A DNA stretch of 34,774 nucleotides from an uncultured Prevotella sp. (lineage in GTDB: Bacteria; Bacteroidota; Bacteroidia; Bacteroidales; Bacteroidaceae): assembly GCA_946184025.1 (NCBI GenBank), contig CAMHEA010000004.1:1-34774 (forward strand), given 5' to 3'. Position 1 is the stretch's first letter, and every line of letters starts with the position of its first letter. Below are positions 9,834 through 18,458 of this stretch, in pieces. Both the position numbers and the translations under genes were made by a program. The notes beneath the pieces were generated by a model. That model was not told the DNA's origin. It did not search any database and worked only from the letters and a program-made list of their open reading frames with translations.

Positions 9834-10429
9834 CTTATTCTTTTCTGTCCGTTCTCAATGATAATTCCTTTCTGACCTGCCTGTGCCAGGGTTCCTTGCG
9901 GGGTGTAGGCACTTGAAGGATTTTTGCCGGTACGGACGTTGTTGATGCCTGTAGGGCTGTTAGTTGACAAGGTTACACTGACATTGTTTTCCCCTGCTTT
10001 GAGAAATGTTTTCAGTTCGTTTACCGACAGATTTTCAATCTTGCCCAAACGTGTGTAGCTCCATGAGTTCGTACCGTAGAAGATACAAATGTTGCTGCCA
10101 CTGTAGAGGACGATATCTCCAGGTCGGGCTTCAATCTGTTCGTTGTCTGTCGGCAGAGAGAATCCCAGAGCCCCCCAAATTTCAAAACCACCACTCGAAT
10201 TGAGTGTTACTGTAACGGGAGCCTGCTGAAGCTTTGCTATAAGTGTCTGTGTCGCATTGTTGTCGACAAGAGTCACCGACTCCGTCCTGTCATCTATCGT
10301 GATATACATCTTCTGAATCATAGTCTCATTGTTTTGTGTCTGTGCCTGAATCTCGTCACTGCTACATGACATGGCAAGCAGGGGCACAGCTATTGTTAAA
10401 AGCCGATGAATGAATGCAGTTTTCTTCAT
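9830..10429 (-). CDS. cyclophilin-like fold protein, exported (200 aa)
   Basis: Signal MKKTAFIHRLLTIAVPLLAMSC. SGGFEIWGALGFSLPTDNEQIEARPGDIVLYSGSNICIFYGTNSWSYTRLGKI matches the cyclophilin_like family. ATGA overlap with the downstream hydrolase. Confidence 0.8.
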   Translation of the reverse strand: MKKTAFIHRLLTIAVPLLAMSCSSDEIQAQTQNNETMIQKMYITIDDRTESVTLVDNNATQTLIAKLQQAPVTVTLNSSGGFEIWGALGFSLPTDNEQIEARPGDIVLYSGSNICIFYGTNSWSYTRLGKIENLSVNELKTFLKAGENNVSVTLSTNSPTGINNVRTGKNPSSAYTPQGTLAQAGQKGIIIENGQKRIR

Positions 10430-10529
10430 ATCCAGTGCTATTTCATTTAAATATGGTGCAAAGGTACGATGGAAAGTCCGTAACCAGTGTAGACAGATTG
10501 CGGATAAAACTACCCAAAATGAGGAAAAT

Positions 10530-11435
10530 TCATTTTTTGCGCTGCTCGTCGAGGAATTTTCTTGGAGTCTGACCTGTTGCACTTTTAAACATACGGCTGA
10601 AATGTTGGGGGTATTCAAATCCCAGCTCGTCGGCTGCCTGTGCGATGGGCTTGCCACCAAGTATCAGGTTCTTGGCACGCATAATGACGAAGTCGCGTAT
10701 ATAGTCCTTCGGACTTTCGCCAAGGACATTTCTTATGATGTCTCCAAAGTAACTTGGTGAAAGGCATAATTCGCTGGCACAATACTTTACGCTTGGCAAT
10801 CCATTCGCCTTTTGCATACCGCGCGAATAATAATCGGTCAGCACTTGCTGGAATCGGCTGAGGATGTCGCTGCCTTCAGTTGTCATCTCTTTGAACTGGC
10901 GGAAATAGAAGCGGTTACAATAGTCGAGGATTAAAAGAATGAAGTCCTTTATAATGTCATTATGTCCAAAAGAATGAGCTTGCGTTTCTAACTCTTGGCG
11001 CAGGTTTGTCATTAGTTGGGCTAGCATATTCTTTTCCTCAGGAGTTAAGATGAGTGCTTCATTGGAATGGTAGGAAAAGAATTGATAGCCGTCGATTTTC
11101 TGTTCTATAGCCGACCCTTGGATAAATTCGTTGTCAAAAAGCAACACCCAGCCGTGATATAGCCGGCGCGTGCCGTCATCCTGTTTTCCGCCTATCTGCC
11201 CTGGCGAATAAGCCATCAGCGAACCTTCTCCTTCATGATAGGTGCCAATGCCATAGGTCAGTCCTTCGGGGAACTCCTCCTGCAAGAAAATGCCGTAGCA
11301 GCCTATTCTGTTCATCGTATGGCGTATCTCGCCCACCTCGTCGTAGTGTATCACCGAGACGTGGGGATGGTAGACAGGCGCGCCGATATCGTGTGCGTAG
11401 TCATTTGCTTCGTTGATATATAAATCAATCTTCAT
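10530..11435 (-). CDS. AraC family transcriptional regulator
   Basis: C-terminal double HTH: VKYCASELCLSPSYFGDIIRNVLGESPKDYIRDFVIMRAKNLILGGKPIAQAADELGFEYPQHFSRMFKSATGQTPRKF. Confidence 0.92.
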   Translation of the reverse strand: MKIDLYINEANDYAHDIGAPVYHPHVSVIHYDEVGEIRHTMNRIGCYGIFLQEEFPEGLTYGIGTYHEGEGSLMAYSPGQIGGKQDDGTRRLYHGWVLLFDNEFIQGSAIEQKIDGYQFFSYHSNEALILTPEEKNMLAQLMTNLRQELETQAHSFGHNDIIKDFILLILDYCNRFYFRQFKEMTTEGSDILSRFQQVLTDYYSRGMQKANGLPSVKYCASELCLSPSYFGDIIRNVLGESPKDYIRDFVIMRAKNLILGGKPIAQAADELGFEYPQHFSRMFKSATGQTPRKFLDEQRKK

Positions 11436-11588
11436 TACTGGTGCAAAGATACAAATTTTCTTCAATATTACAGCAGCCGTGGCGTTAAGCAGTCTTGTCG
11501 CATTTTTCATGGGAGCACCTCAGGGTGCATCGCTTTTGTGGATTCGTATCTCTTTGTTTTTTCATGTCAGGACTGTTGGGTCAAGTTC

Positions 11589-11671
11589 TTATATGGCCTA
11601 TATGATGTTTTAATATGGCCTGTATTGGACAGTAATATAGCCTTTGTTGCATTGTAACAGAGCCTATATTA
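11589..11671. repeat. Family-2 array, locus 1: four 17-nt TAATATAGsCTATATTA-like palindromes with 5-nt spacers, 22-bp pitch
   Basis: ttatatggcctatatga/tgttt/taatatggcctgtattg/gacag/taatatagcctttgttg/cattg/taacagagcctatatta. Confidence 0.85.
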
Positions 11672-11678
11672 CGCGAAC

Positions 11679-11715
11679 AACGCCTGTTCCGACGAATCGG
11701 AGCGGGCGTTTTTTT
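11679..11715 (+). terminator. intrinsic terminator (14-bp stem with two G-U pairs, 4-nt loop, T7), U-tract on + strand
   Basis: aacgcctgttccga-cgaa-tcggagcgggcgtt-ttttt. No + strand gene lies immediately upstream. Confidence 0.7.
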
Positions 11716-11740
11716 CGTATGGATGTTCCGCTTTCAGGTT

Positions 11741-12121
11741 TCACCTTTTGAGGATCTTACTCACGCTGGAGCCGTTCTTCATCAGGTAGATGCCTGCTGG
11801 CAAGGACGAGAAACGGCCCATGCGGACTCCTTGCAGGTTGAAGAACTCGGCTGAGGCGGTTCCGGCGGTGGTCGTAGTCAGCTCCACGGGCGTAGCTCCT
11901 TCAGGCAGGAAGTAGAGTCGGCTGAGATCGCTCAGGTCGAAGGTGGCCATGGTCTCTTCTTCATTGACCACCACCATCTGTCCACCGGCAAAGCGAATGG
12001 CATTGAAATCGTCGAGGGCAATCTTCGTTTCACCCTTTCCTACCACGACCATATCAGTGTAGTCTTCGGCCATCGCTGCCGTTGCAGCTGTCAGGGCCAT
12101 TACAATAAGTAGTTTGCGCAT
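11741..12121 (-). CDS. small secreted protein with T9SS/Por-like C-terminal tail
   Basis: Signal peptide MRKLLIVMALTAATAAMA. C-term EFFNLQGVRMGRFSSLPAGIYLMKNGSSVSKILKR. Confidence 0.7.
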   Translation of the reverse strand: MRKLLIVMALTAATAAMAEDYTDMVVVGKGETKIALDDFNAIRFAGGQMVVVNEEETMATFDLSDLSRLYFLPEGATPVELTTTTAGTASAEFFNLQGVRMGRFSSLPAGIYLMKNGSSVSKILKR

Positions 12122-12195
12122 AGTATTCTGATTTATGTTTCTATGTGCAAAGATACGAATATCCTTTCAAACGACAAAAGAAAACGTTGTTTTTT

Positions 12196-12227
12196 CTTGT
12201 CTGTTCCCATGAAAATCAGTACCTTTG
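12196..12227 (+). promoter_or_regulatory. promoter for cotH-like gene
   Basis: TTG-N20-TACCTTTG (12220-12227), 44 nt upstream of the ATG at 12272. Confidence 0.6.
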
Positions 12228-12271
12228 CACGGCATGAATAAATAACGGAAAGCTATAAATCATTATTGACA

Positions 12272-13714
12272 ATGAAAAGAATCAACATGCTCATGGTGCT
12301 TCTGCTGACGGTGGCATGCATGCGGATGCAGGCGCAGAGTTATCCCCAGTTGACCAATCTGCCCACCATCTACATTCAGACGGCTAACGGTCAGGACATC
12401 TGGGACAAGGAGAATTATGTGAAGGCGACCCTCGTCTATCGCGACGGTGACGAACTGACGACCTATAAGGATATGCAAATCCGCGGAAGAGGTAATTCGA
12501 CGTGGTGGAACGGTGAGAAGAAACCCTATCGGATCAAGTTTGCCGAAAAGCAACGCTTCCTTGGCGAGAACTTCGCCAATGCCAAGAACTGGACGCTGCT
12601 GGCCAACCACGCCGACAAAAGCATGATACACAATGCGCTGACCTACGACCTCGGACGCTTCGTCGGAATGGACTTCTGTCCTGCGGCACGGTTTGTGGAT
12701 CTCTATCTGAACAACCGTTACCGCGGCACCTATCAGATTTCCGACCATGTGCAGGTAAAGAAGAAACGCGTCGATGTGGACGAGACTACGGGATGGTTCC
12801 TCGAACTGGCCAACGAGAATGCCAAGGAGGATCCTTACTTCCATACTTCGCAACGCGGGTATTATGTGAACATCAAGAATCCGCAGGACGAAAACTACTC
12901 AGAAAGCGTACGGTGGGAAATTGAAAACTGGGTGAATACGTTGGAGAACGTCGTCTTCTCCTCCTTGTTCGATGATCCCCAGCTGGGCTACCGCGCCTAT
13001 GTCGACGAGAAATCGCTCATCAACTGGTATGTGGCCTTGGAGATTACGGGCGACATCGACGGCCTGTACAGCATCTACGGCTACAAGGAAGCCCAGAACG
13101 ACAAACTGCATGTAGGACCGCTATGGGACAAAGACCTGGCGTGGGGGGAGACCCATGATGTGTATTTCAAGTACAAGCTGCTCACCGACGGCCATATCCG
13201 TGACTTCGAAGATACCATGAACCGCCTCTGGAAAGACCCGTGGTTTGCCTATCAGGTCAATAAACGCTACCGGAAGTTGCTCGACGACGGCTTGAAAGAC
13301 TATCTGCTGCACCATGTGGACAGCCTGGCCGAAGTCATCGGACCCTCACAGAAGAAGAACTACGCCATCTGGCCCATCAATCAGAAAAGCATGGAGTGGG
13401 AAGGCGACTTCCTGCACAACGACTATGAAGGATATATCAAGGACCTGAAAGACTTCATCCGTGAGCATCTGGCCTATCTGGAGCGCGAATTCAAGAGCCG
13501 CGCCGATGCGTCGGGCTATGTTGAACCAGCCCCTGAACCCGATTCCGATCCCGACGGCATTGCTCCGGTCGTCGCAGACAGGCCGAATAGCGACGACGGC
13601 ATCTATACCCTGTCCGGCCAGCGTGTGGCCAACAGTGTCGATTTCGAGTCCACCCGCCTCTTGCTACCCAAAGGTGTGTATCTCTATAAAGGCAGAAAGG
13701 TGGTCGTAAAGTGA
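12272..13714 (+). CDS. CotH kinase family secreted protein with T9SS-like C-terminal tail
   Basis: IRGRGNSTWWNGEKKPYRIKFAEKQ, NWTLLANHADKSMIHNALTYDL, VGPLWDKDLAWG. C-term GIYTLSGQRV...LPKGVYLYKGRKVVVK. Confidence 0.92.
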   Translation: MKRINMLMVLLLTVACMRMQAQSYPQLTNLPTIYIQTANGQDIWDKENYVKATLVYRDGDELTTYKDMQIRGRGNSTWWNGEKKPYRIKFAEKQRFLGENFANAKNWTLLANHADKSMIHNALTYDLGRFVGMDFCPAARFVDLYLNNRYRGTYQISDHVQVKKKRVDVDETTGWFLELANENAKEDPYFHTSQRGYYVNIKNPQDENYSESVRWEIENWVNTLENVVFSSLFDDPQLGYRAYVDEKSLINWYVALEITGDIDGLYSIYGYKEAQNDKLHVGPLWDKDLAWGETHDVYFKYKLLTDGHIRDFEDTMNRLWKDPWFAYQVNKRYRKLLDDGLKDYLLHHVDSLAEVIGPSQKKNYAIWPINQKSMEWEGDFLHNDYEGYIKDLKDFIREHLAYLEREFKSRADASGYVEPAPEPDSDPDGIAPVVADRPNSDDGIYTLSGQRVANSVDFESTRLLLPKGVYLYKGRKVVVK

Positions 13715-13731
13715 AAAAAATAGGGGAAACA

Positions 13732-13763
13732 GTTGTGCATACGGAATATTATTACTAATTTTG
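13732..13763 (+). promoter_or_regulatory. promoter for frr
   Basis: TTG-N20-TAATTTTG upstream of the frr ATG at 13792. Confidence 0.6.
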
Positions 13764-13791
13764 TGCACATACAAACTCATTACCAAAGATT

Positions 13792-14352
13792 ATGATAGAC
13801 GTAAAGCAAACATTACAAGAGGCCGAAGAACGCATGGAAATGGCTGCCATGTTCCTTGAAGAACAATTGGCCCGAATCCGTGCAGGTCGCGCCAACGTTG
13901 CCATTCTTGACGGTGTGCGTGTCAGTTCCTATGGGTCAATGGTTCCCCTGAACCAAGTAGCCAATGTGTCGGTGCCCGATCCGCGTACCATCGCCATCAA
14001 ACCATGGGACCGCAAGGCCATCCGCGATATTGAGAAAGCCATTATGGACAGCGATGTGGGCATTACGCCGGAAAACAACGGCGAGGTGATTCGTCTGAAC
14101 ATTCCCCAACCGACCGAGGAACGCCGCCGCGACCTGGCCAAACAGTGCAATAAAATCGGCGAAAAGGCCAAGGTGGAAGTGCGCAACGTACGCGGTGACA
14201 TCAAGGAAAAGCTCAAGAAGGCCATCAAGGACGGACTCAGCGAGGACAATGAGAAGGATGCTGAGCTGGATTTGCAGAAGCTTCACGACAAGTTTATCAA
14301 GAAGCTGGACGACCTCCTGACTGCCAAGAATAAGGAAATTATGACCGTATAA
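13792..14352 (+). CDS. frr: ribosome recycling factor
   Basis: [48 protein letters not shown]. Confidence 0.97.
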   Translation: MIDVKQTLQEAEERMEMAAMFLEEQLARIRAGRANVAILDGVRVSSYGSMVPLNQVANVSVPDPRTIAIKPWDRKAIRDIEKAIMDSDVGITPENNGEVIRLNIPQPTEERRRDLAKQCNKIGEKAKVEVRNVRGDIKEKLKKAIKDGLSEDNEKDAELDLQKLHDKFIKKLDDLLTAKNKEIMTV

Positions 14353-14455
14353 TAACAGAAAGCATGTAGCATGTGGGGATTCGTGGCGCGAGGAGCACCA
14401 CGAATCCTTGTTCGCTACATGCTCTTCGTGTCTTGCACATGACCATTCCAGACAG

Positions 14456-15418
14456 ATGAAGGGACTCGTCGTAAAGAATACCGGCAGCTGGTACACCGTG
14501 AAGACAGACGACGGTGCGCTCGTGGCTTGTAAGATGAAAGGCAATTTCCGGTTGAAAGGCATCCGGAGCACCAATCCCGTGGCTGTAGGCGACCGCGTAG
14601 AGATTCTTCCCAATCAGGAGGGAACGGCGTTCATCACCGCTATTGAAGATCGCCGGAACTATATTATCCGTAAGTCATCGAACCTTTCCAAGCAAAGCCA
14701 CATCATTGCTGCCAACGTTGACCAGGCCTTTCTCATTGTTACCATCAACCATCCTGAAACATCCCTTGTCTTCATCGACCGCTTCCTGGCCTCGGCCGAA
14801 GCCTATCGCATTCCCGTCGTGCTGGTTTTCAACAAACGTGACCTGCTCAGCGACGAGGAGCTGCACTATCAACAGCTGGTGATGGATCTCTACGAGAACG
14901 TTGGCTATCATTGCATTTCGGTTTCGGCACAGACGGGAGAAGGCATGGAACAGCTTCACGGCCTGCTCCAAGGGAAGATAACGGCTCTCAGCGGAAACAG
15001 CGGCGTGGGTAAGTCTACGCTCATCAACAAGCTGATACCCGGTCAGAACCTGCGCACTTCAGAGATTTCCGATGCCCACGACACGGGCATGCACACCACC
15101 ACCTTCAGCGAAATGATTCCCCTTGGAGCCGGAGACGCGGCTGATGGGGCTGCAGCGGCGTGTTCCTATATCATCGATACACCGGGCATCAAGGGATTTG
15201 GCACCTTCGATATGGAACGTGAGGAACTCACCAGTTACTTCAAGGAGATATTCCATTTCTCCAAAGACTGTCGTTTCAGCAACTGCACGCATACCCATGA
15301 GCCTGGATGTGCCGTGCTGAAAGCCCTCGAGGAGCATTATATTGCGCAGAGTCGCTATCAGTCCTACCTCTCCATGCTCGACGACAAGGATGAAAACAAG
15401 TATCGGGAGGCCTATTAG
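14456..15418 (+). CDS. rsgA: ribosome small subunit-dependent (circularly permuted) GTPase A
   Basis: [58 protein letters not shown] zinc site. Confidence 0.95.
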   Translation: MKGLVVKNTGSWYTVKTDDGALVACKMKGNFRLKGIRSTNPVAVGDRVEILPNQEGTAFITAIEDRRNYIIRKSSNLSKQSHIIAANVDQAFLIVTINHPETSLVFIDRFLASAEAYRIPVVLVFNKRDLLSDEELHYQQLVMDLYENVGYHCISVSAQTGEGMEQLHGLLQGKITALSGNSGVGKSTLINKLIPGQNLRTSEISDAHDTGMHTTTFSEMIPLGAGDAADGAAAACSYIIDTPGIKGFGTFDMEREELTSYFKEIFHFSKDCRFSNCTHTHEPGCAVLKALEEHYIAQSRYQSYLSMLDDKDENKYREAY

Positions 15419-15485
15419 CACGGGTGGCAGGAGGTTCTGTGGCGACTGGCAAGGTACATGCTGAAGCACAGGCATGCAGCCTTTT

Positions 15486-15538
15486 ACAACGAAAGCGGCA
15501 CGACTTACAAAAAGTCGTGCCGCTTTCGTTGTTTTTTT
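15486..15538 (+). terminator. strong intrinsic terminator after rsgA
   Basis: Perfect 21-bp stem acaacgaaagcggcacgactt / aagtcgtgccgctttcgttgt, 5-nt loop, then a T-run. Confidence 0.92.
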
Positions 15539-15640
15539 AAGGTCGTCATGCCATCTTCTCGCTGCATGAGAAGGTGGCTCGTCTCGCATGTTCGGATGGG
15601 CATGGGGCTTTACTTGAAAAGCCTCCGAGATGAACCTTGT

Positions 15641-15749
15641 AACTCGCTGAGAATCAGTTGTTTGTGAAAAGGGCTTTGGTCGGGAGAATTTTTAATTTAA
15701 AAATTGAGAATTTTTAATTTATTTTTTGAGAATTAATAATTTAAAAATT
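15641..15749 (+). repeat. Family-1 composite repeat, copy B: 46-nt leader (CTGA-GAA-TCAG) plus three 19-nt A/T-only cassettes each preceded by GAG
   Basis: GAG-aatttttaatttaaaaatt-GAG-aatttttaatttatttttt-GAG-aattaataatttaaaaatt. Leader aligns ungapped to copy C (about 33/46 identical by hand). Confidence 0.85.
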
Positions 15750-15969
15750 GTCGTGACCGAGGCTTACTTGGAGAACGGCTGAGGCTTAGTGGGAGGATGA
15801 GTGGAGGATCGTTGGGAGACGAATGGGGCTGAATGGCTGCTGAAGGAAGTCTTGTCGGATAGGAATTGGGACCTGGACTGCTGCCCCCTGAAGCGCGTTT
15901 TTCCTCAAAAAAACTTTTTTCGAAAGGAAAACGGCTGTTATTTGAAAACGTTCTATTACCTTTGCAGGC

Positions 15970-17046
15970 ATGAACATGGATGAAATCAAGGACAAACGCA
16001 TTGCGGTGCTGCTGTCGGGCGGTGTAGACAGCTCGGTGGTTGTGTATGAACTGGCTCGGCAGGGGCTGCATCCCGACTGCTTCTACATCAAGATCGGGCC
16101 CGAGGAGGAAGAGGAATGGGACTGTTCGAGTGAGGAAGACTTGGAGATGGCGACGGCTGTGGCTCGCCGCTATGGCTGCAAGCTGGAGGTGGTGGACTGT
16201 CATCGCGACTATTGGGAGCGTGTCACGCGCTATACAATGGATAAGGTGAAGGCGGGTTTCACGCCTAATCCTGATGTGATGTGCAACCGGCTCATCAAGT
16301 TTGGTGCTTTCCATGAGAAGCGGGGACACGACTATGACCTCATCGCTACGGGGCACTATGCGCAGACGGAATGGATTGACGGGTACAAATGGCTCACGAC
16401 GAGTCCTGACCCTGTGAAGGACCAGACGGATTTTCTGGCTCAGATCGAGGACTGGCAACTGAGAAAGGCTCTGTTTCCGATAGGACATTATATGAAAGAG
16501 GAGGTGCGGGAGATTGCGGAGCGGGAGCATCTGGTAAATGCGCGCCGTAAGGATTCGCAGGGCATTTGCTTTCTGGGAAAGATCAACTATAATGATTATA
16601 TCCGCCGGTATTTGGGTGAACAGCCGGGGGATGTGGTGGAACTGGCTACGGGCAGGCTTATCGGGCGGCATCGCGGCCTTTGGTTCCATACCATCGGACA
16701 GCGCAAGGGGCTTGGTTTTGGGGGCGGTCCGTGGTTCGTCGTCCGTAAGGATGTGGAGAAGAACATTCTCTATGTGGCTCACGGATATGATCCTGCTACG
16801 GCTTATCGGCAGGAGTTCCGGGTGGAGGACTTTCACTTTCTCACGCTGCCGGAGCTTCCGCAGCGCGTGACGTTTAAGATCCGGCATACGGCGGACTATC
16901 TGCCGGCCACGGTGGAGGCTCTGGCAGATGGTTGTTTCGTGCTCCATGCCGATGCGCCTATACATGGTGTGGCTCCCGGACAGTTCTGCGTGGTCTATGA
17001 TGCGGAGCACCATCGCTGTTTCGGTAGTGGGGAGATACGGGTGTAG
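15970..17046 (+). CDS. mnmA: tRNA-specific 2-thiouridylase
   Basis: VLLSGGVDSSVVVYEL, FTPNPDVMCNRLIKFGAF, ATGHYAQ, SQGICFLGKI, HTIGQRKGLGFGGGPWFV. Confidence 0.95.
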   Translation: MNMDEIKDKRIAVLLSGGVDSSVVVYELARQGLHPDCFYIKIGPEEEEEWDCSSEEDLEMATAVARRYGCKLEVVDCHRDYWERVTRYTMDKVKAGFTPNPDVMCNRLIKFGAFHEKRGHDYDLIATGHYAQTEWIDGYKWLTTSPDPVKDQTDFLAQIEDWQLRKALFPIGHYMKEEVREIAEREHLVNARRKDSQGICFLGKINYNDYIRRYLGEQPGDVVELATGRLIGRHRGLWFHTIGQRKGLGFGGGPWFVVRKDVEKNILYVAHGYDPATAYRQEFRVEDFHFLTLPELPQRVTFKIRHTADYLPATVEALADGCFVLHADAPIHGVAPGQFCVVYDAEHHRCFGSGEIRV

Positions 17047-17084
17047 TATCAGGAGTTTTTGGGTTAGGTGTATAAAGTTCGTTC

Positions 17085-18419
17085 CTAACCCTGGAAAAGT
17101 TGACTGACGGGAATATCTTGGAGCTGGTGCAAATAGTGCCGGCGTTGTGCAGAGAGAGTTGCCAGCATGTCTTCTGACAGCAGTTCTTCTGGATGCAAAT
17201 CCAGGTGCTGGTGGAGGACAGGGTAGGCATCTAATCGCTCAATGACGCTTCCGACGGTGATGTTGGCAATGTCTTGCGCGGGCTGATAGGTCGGTTCGTC
17301 ACCGCTTTCGGCATCATAATGTTCGTTGATGAGGTTGATGCGGCGCAGGCGGTAGAGCAGGTCGGCGGTGATTCGGATGGGGATGCCGGTGATTTCCTTG
17401 AGTTGGAGGGCTGTGTAGGGCGGTTTGGCATCGGCAAAACGCCGGGTGATGGCTGCCAACAGGGTCAGGCACATGGTCTGCTGGATATCATGGCTCATGT
17501 CTTCGGTCTTTACCAGATAGGCGTAGTAGTCTGCGTTCTGGTTCATGTAGCACAGCTCAGCGCAGAAGAGTACGATATACCACGAAATCATCATCCACAG
17601 CATGAACAGCGGGAGGGCTGCAAAGGATCCGTAGATGGCGTTGTAGCTGGTCAAGTAGATTTGGAAGCGGATGTAGAGAAACTGGAACAGCATGGTGGCT
17701 ACGCCCGCCACAATGCCGGGAATGATAGCTTTAGATGGGCGGACGCGCGTGTTGGGCATGAAGATGTAGAGTCCTGTGAAGATGGCTGACATCATTGCAA
17801 AGGGGAAGAGCTTGATGAGAGCCTTGGCCAGCGGCCCCAACACGGTGAAGGCTTGCAACTGATCTACGACGGAATAGATGAAGATGTTGACGCCGGAGAT
17901 AATAATGATGCCGATGGGGACGAGGAAGAGCAGGGCCGTGTAGTCGGTGATGACGCGGAGGGGTGACCGCTGGTTCTTCACCTGCCATATTTCGTCAAAG
18001 ACGTGTTCGACGTTGTAGATCAGGGACAGTACGGAGTAGAGCATGAAGAGCAGTCCGATGCCGATGAAGATGCCGTTGCGTGTGTTGGCGATGTAGGACT
18101 TGGCAAAGTTGATGATGGTCTCGGCCACCTGTGGTTGTCCCTCCAATGTCTCGCGGAACCACTGCTCTATGAAGCTGTCGAGCCCGAATCCGCGGGCAAC
18201 GGCAAAGACGATGGCTGCCACGGGGACGATGGCGAGCATGGAGGAGAAGGACAGGGCGGTGGCATAGTCGGCATGGCCGCGTTCGAAGAAGAAGCGCACG
18301 GCCAGATAGAGCTTGCGTGTCCAGTCGAGGAGCATCTGTAGCGGACGTGAACCCATGTCGTCGCCCATGCGCCAGATGCCTACATTGAGGAAGTGTCTGA
18401 TTCTTTCAAGGTTCATCAT
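17085..18419 (-). CDS. YihY/virulence factor BrkB family membrane protein
   Basis: DYATALSFSSMLAIVPVAAIVFAVARGFG, YNVEHVFDEIWQVKNQRSPLRVITDYTALLFLVPIG, YGSFAALPLFMLWMMISWYIVLFCAEL, plus a soluble C-terminal region. Confidence 0.9.
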   Translation of the reverse strand: MMNLERIRHFLNVGIWRMGDDMGSRPLQMLLDWTRKLYLAVRFFFERGHADYATALSFSSMLAIVPVAAIVFAVARGFGLDSFIEQWFRETLEGQPQVAETIINFAKSYIANTRNGIFIGIGLLFMLYSVLSLIYNVEHVFDEIWQVKNQRSPLRVITDYTALLFLVPIGIIIISGVNIFIYSVVDQLQAFTVLGPLAKALIKLFPFAMMSAIFTGLYIFMPNTRVRPSKAIIPGIVAGVATMLFQFLYIRFQIYLTSYNAIYGSFAALPLFMLWMMISWYIVLFCAELCYMNQNADYYAYLVKTEDMSHDIQQTMCLTLLAAITRRFADAKPPYTALQLKEITGIPIRITADLLYRLRRINLINEHYDAESGDEPTYQPAQDIANITVGSVIERLDAYPVLHQHLDLHPEELLSEDMLATLSAQRRHYLHQLQDIPVSQLFQG

Positions 18420-18458
18420 GGGGCTGTGCTTCCTGTAGCTTTTTCTTGATGTCTGGTC

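Noticed and set aside
11589-11671. 22-bp arrays considered as CRISPR
   Set aside because: Repeat plus spacer is only 22 bp with 3-5 nt spacers, and there are no cas genes; incompatible with CRISPR geometry.
15733-17013. 426-aa minus-strand ORF opposite mnmA
   Set aside because: Antisense shadow of a clear mnmA; composition (His/Arg/Leu rich) and no domain motifs.
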